Below are positions 40,575 to 43,851 of a DNA stretch of 43,851 nt, one piece after another (the stretch's first letter is position 1; each line of letters begins with the position of its first letter). This DNA comes from Clostridium celatum DSM 1785 (GTDB taxonomy: Bacteria; Bacillota; Clostridia; Clostridiales; Clostridiaceae), in assembly GCF_000320405.1 (NCBI RefSeq), contig NZ_KB291603.1, forward strand, positions 22,870-66,720, in the 5' to 3' direction. The notes beneath the pieces were generated by a model. The model did no database searches. It was not told where the DNA came from and saw only the letters and a program-made list of their open reading frames with translations. The translations under genes and the position numbers were made by a program.

Positions 40575-43500
40575 ATGAAGAAAAATAACAAAAGAACATT
40601 ATTATTAGTATTATTATTTATTATGATATTTCAATATATTGGCATAGAGGTTTCAGCTACTATAAAAATGAATATTAACGGTTTTAAAAATATAACTATA
40701 GATGATGGATTATCACAAAGTACAGTTTATTCTTTATGTCAAGATAGTGAAGGTTATATGTGGATTGGAACAGGAGAGGGATTAAATAAATATAATGGAC
40801 ATGAATTTGAGGTATATAAAAGTAGTAAGAAAGATAAGGAGACTTTATCTGGGAACCTTATTATTGATATAAAAGAGGATTTCAATGGAGATATATGGGT
40901 TGGAACGGCTACTGGATTAAATAGAATAGATAAGAAAAGTAATAAAATTATAAGATACATATCTAATATTGATGGGTGTAATCTTTCTAATAATAGAATA
41001 AGAAATATATTAATAGCTAAAAATGGAGATATATTTGTAGCAACATATAATGGATTAAATAAATATAATAGAAAAAATGATAATTTTATTAGAATATATG
41101 ATGAGGATGAAAATGGATTAAGTAATCAAAAGGTATATACAATTACAGAAGATATATATGGTGATTATTGGGTAGGAACGTCAAATGGATTAAATAAAAT
41201 AGATAAAAAAAATAACAAAGTAATACATTATTTTAAAAATGAGCAAGATAGTAATACAATAAGTGGTAATTATATATATAAATTATATGCAGATGATAAA
41301 GGATATTTATGGGTTGGTACATATTATGGAGGTTTAAATAGAATTAATATATCAACAGGAAAAATTGATAGATATATGCATAGTGAAGAAGCAACAAGTA
41401 TTCCAGGTTTAGTAATAACAGATATACTACGTGACTCTAGGGGAAATATATGGGTAAGTACAGAAGGGGGAGTTGCTAAGTTTGATAAAGAAAGTGAGAC
41501 ATTTAAAACTTGGAAGTATGAAAGAGGAAATAAATCAAGCATATTAAGCGATGAAGTAAAGGTATTATGTGAAGATAGGTTAGGAATGATATGGATTGGA
41601 AGTACGTTAGGCATAAGTATATTTAATCCTAATAATAATTTTATAAATTATAGAAATAATGTTTTAGATGATAATTCATTAAGTGATAACCACATATCTG
41701 GAATATATGAAGATAATGATGAGATGTTGTGGATTGGTACAGTTTTTAATGGTGTTAATATATTAGATAGAAAAAATAATACGGTTATAAGATTAGATTA
41801 TAAAAAAGATTATGAAGGAGAAATTATAATTAGTAATAATCTTATTAGAGATATAGTTGGATATGAGAATAATATATGGATAGCAACACAACATGGATTA
41901 AATAAATATAATAAAAATACTAATACAATAGAAATGTTTGGAGATGAGGATGGATTAGTAAATAATGATGTGTTGTCCTTATGTATAGATGATTTAGGTC
42001 AGTTATGGATAGGAACTGTAGAGGGATTATGTAGTTATGATGAAGAAAATGGATTTAAAAGCTATAATAATGATTTGAAATCTTTAGGATTAAATAAATT
42101 ATCTATAAGAGATATTTATCAAGATAATGATGGAGAAATATGGTTTGTAGTAGCGAATGAAAATAAATTAGTACGATATAAAAATGGAAAGTTTAGTATA
42201 TATAGTTTAGAAGATGAAAGCTACAATATTATTATGACTATAAGTTCTAATGTAGAAAATATAATATGGATAGGAACAGATTGTGGCTTAGTAAAAATAA
42301 ATAAAAAAACAGGTAAATATGATATATTTACAGAGGAAGATGGTTTAGCTAATAATTTTATATATGGAATTTTGTTTGATGAATTTGGAAATCCATGGAT
42401 TAGTACTAATTATGGGTTAAGTAAATTTGATTTAATAAAAAATGAATTTATAAATTTTAATTATACTGATGGAATTCAATCAAACGAGTTTAATGAATAT
42501 TCATATTACAAAAGTAAAAGCGGAGAGATGTTTTTTGGGGGAATACAGGGGGTAACCTCTTTTTATCCTAATGATATAAAAGTAACCTCTAATATACCTA
42601 AAGTACAAATTCAAAGTATAGAAAGTGCAAATAATAAATTAGAATTAAGTGAAAATATAAAATTAAAATATAATGAAAATCAAATAAGATTCGAATTTTT
42701 TATGCCTGATTATTCAACACCAAATAAGATTCAATATTCTTATAAATTAGAAGGGTTAGATAAAGAAGAAGTCAATTTAGGAAATAAGAATTATGTAAGT
42801 TATACTAACCTATATCCAGGAGAGTATACATTTAAAGTTAAAGGAAGAAATGGGAATGGAGAGTGGAGTGAAGTTACATCTATAGCAATAAAAGTAGGAA
42901 CTGCTCCATGGAAAACACCTTTTGCATATCTTATATACGGATTAGTGACAGTTATTTTAGTATATATAGTATGGAATAGAGTAAAAATACTTGATAATAT
43001 GGTTAAGCAAAGAAGTTTAGAATTAAATAAAAAGTTAATTGAAAATCAAGAATTATATAAAAGATTATTAAAGGATGAAAAATATAAAAATAATTATTTT
43101 ATAAATTTATCTCATGAGCTTAGAACTCCATTAAATTTAATAGTATCTACTCAGCAATTAATAGATAAGCTCAATGAAAATAATGAAAATATTCCAAAGG
43201 ATAAGATTAGAGATTATATGAAAACTATAAAAAGAAACTCTAATAGGCTTCTTACTTTAATAGATAATATAATATATACATCTAAAATTGATGCAGGAAA
43301 CTATAAGTTAAATATAAAGGAAAATGATATAGTATATTTAGTTGAAGAAATTTCATTATCAATGAAGGAGTATATAGAAAGTAAAGGTATAGAATTAGTT
43401 ATAGATCCTGAAGTAGAAGAAAAATTAATAGAGTGTGATGGATCAGATATTGAAAGGGTAATATTAAACTTATTATCAAATGCTGTAAAATTTACAAAAG

Positions 43501-43775
43501 AAGGCGGAAAAATAGAAATTAAGATATATGATTTAAACAATAAAGTTAAGATTGTTGTTAAAGATAATGGAATAGGTATAGCTAAAGATAGACAAAAAGC
43601 AATTTTTAATAGGTTTGATCAAGCATATGCTACTACTTCAGAAGAATATGGAGGAAGTGGACTAGGATTAACATTAAGCAAACAATTAATAGAGCTCCAT
43701 AAAGGTAGTATAGAGGTAGAAAGTAATATAGGACAAGGTAGTGAATTTACTATAGTATTACCGGTTAATCAGTAA
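40575..43775 (+). CDS. Two-component sensor histidine kinase with extracellular propellers
   Basis: A 1066-residue membrane sensor. The ATG at 40575 has AGGGG 6 nt upstream; the ATG at 40551 lacks a site. An N-terminal signal/anchor helix (about 8-26) is followed by about 14 Reg_prop blades, each with a WIGT-x-x-GLN-K-type core, to about residue 670, consistent with two seven-bladed propellers. Next come a Y_Y_Y domain (about 690-760), a membrane helix (about 775-795) and a HisKA domain with phosphoacceptor H847 in NLSHELRTP. The ATPase domain follows, with N box NLLSNAVKFT, DNGIGI and GSGLGL. Unlike the well-known gut Bacteroides hybrids, there is no receiver or AraC output domain, so a separate response regulator is needed; none is in the window. 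The ligand is unknown. Confidence 0.93.
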   Translation: MKKNNKRTLLLVLLFIMIFQYIGIEVSATIKMNINGFKNITIDDGLSQSTVYSLCQDSEGYMWIGTGEGLNKYNGHEFEVYKSSKKDKETLSGNLIIDIKEDFNGDIWVGTATGLNRIDKKSNKIIRYISNIDGCNLSNNRIRNILIAKNGDIFVATYNGLNKYNRKNDNFIRIYDEDENGLSNQKVYTITEDIYGDYWVGTSNGLNKIDKKNNKVIHYFKNEQDSNTISGNYIYKLYADDKGYLWVGTYYGGLNRINISTGKIDRYMHSEEATSIPGLVITDILRDSRGNIWVSTEGGVAKFDKESETFKTWKYERGNKSSILSDEVKVLCEDRLGMIWIGSTLGISIFNPNNNFINYRNNVLDDNSLSDNHISGIYEDNDEMLWIGTVFNGVNILDRKNNTVIRLDYKKDYEGEIIISNNLIRDIVGYENNIWIATQHGLNKYNKNTNTIEMFGDEDGLVNNDVLSLCIDDLGQLWIGTVEGLCSYDEENGFKSYNNDLKSLGLNKLSIRDIYQDNDGEIWFVVANENKLVRYKNGKFSIYSLEDESYNIIMTISSNVENIIWIGTDCGLVKINKKTGKYDIFTEEDGLANNFIYGILFDEFGNPWISTNYGLSKFDLIKNEFINFNYTDGIQSNEFNEYSYYKSKSGEMFFGGIQGVTSFYPNDIKVTSNIPKVQIQSIESANNKLELSENIKLKYNENQIRFEFFMPDYSTPNKIQYSYKLEGLDKEEVNLGNKNYVSYTNLYPGEYTFKVKGRNGNGEWSEVTSIAIKVGTAPWKTPFAYLIYGLVTVILVYIVWNRVKILDNMVKQRSLELNKKLIENQELYKRLLKDEKYKNNYFINLSHELRTPLNLIVSTQQLIDKLNENNENIPKDKIRDYMKTIKRNSNRLLTLIDNIIYTSKIDAGNYKLNIKENDIVYLVEEISLSMKEYIESKGIELVIDPEVEEKLIECDGSDIERVILNLLSNAVKFTKEGGKIEIKIYDLNNKVKIVVKDNGIGIAKDRQKAIFNRFDQAYATTSEEYGGSGLGLTLSKQLIELHKGSIEVESNIGQGSEFTIVLPVNQ

Positions 43776-43851
43776 AATTTGATTATAAATAAAAATACAA
43801 GTAAAAATCCAGTAGATAAAGGGAGAGCAGATAGATTTGTGTAAAAAACAA

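Noticed and set aside
43821..43851. Possible start of another gene at the right edge (GGGAG, then TTG at 43837).
   Set aside because: Only five codons are visible and the spacing is long (11 nt), so it cannot be supported.

Overview
The window is AT-rich DNA with A/T-biased codons, strong AGGAGG-type ribosome sites, short operons and many simple hairpin terminators. Together with pyruvate:ferredoxin oxidoreductase, a CBS-type Mn pyrophosphatase, an NifZ-ThiI pair, a DUF4358 lipoprotein and a DUF5685/J-domain cluster, this points to an anaerobic Clostridium (sensu stricto). The species cannot be fixed from the sequence alone. No rRNA, tRNA, CRISPR array or T-box was seen.

Layout. Positions 1-3250 hold the 3' end of pyruvate:ferredoxin oxidoreductase, a Cys/His-rich DUF1292 gene, and a complete IS1595-family insertion sequence (1570-3248). 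The element has matching terminal inverted repeats, a perfect 8-bp target duplication (TTTTATAA) and an unknown passenger gene. Positions 3500-7250 hold a small metabolic set: a PHP phosphoesterase, a class I aminotransferase split by a frameshift, a HAD-IB phosphatase and a class IV aminotransferase. Positions 7300-18100 are housekeeping: a CBS/DRTGG pyrophosphatase, a Ca-type P-ATPase, thrC-thrB-pheB, an unknown membrane protein, and nifZ-thiI for tRNA 4-thiouridine. Positions 18380-22000 hold three poorly known genes, including a 680-residue TPR protein made of two copies of one 285-residue module behind a J-like domain without HPD.

Positions 22237-31087 form one tightly packed 15-gene operon for a membrane-bound, ferredoxin-type group 4 [NiFe] hydrogenase of the Mbh kind. 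It contains the NuoC-like and large subunits, the nickel chaperones HypA and HypB, a set of Mrp antiporter-like subunits (E, F, G, the two MrpA C-terminal pieces, B, C, D), the NuoH-like anchor, the NuoB-like small subunit and a 2x[4Fe-4S] subunit. The MrpD-like subunit carries a C-terminal extension that looks like a fused MbhI. All four nickel-ligand cysteines are present, so this should be a real hydrogenase. It would re-oxidise ferredoxin reduced by enzymes such as the oxidoreductase at the window start, release H2 and drive a Na+/H+ gradient. hypC-F are not in the window.

Positions 31200-35880 hold a LacX-like epimerase, a solitary holin-like gene, an anchored amidase, a DUF4358 lipoprotein, a 44-codon Cys-rich mini-gene, and a secreted 3D-domain protein that seems to start at CTG. 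Positions 36220-40430 are a probable functional cluster of unknown role: zinc-ribbon membrane protein, TPM-domain membrane protein, DUF5685 protein, J-domain protein with a Cys-rich tail, and a small polytopic membrane protein. The window closes with a 14-blade propeller sensor histidine kinase that has no receiver domain.
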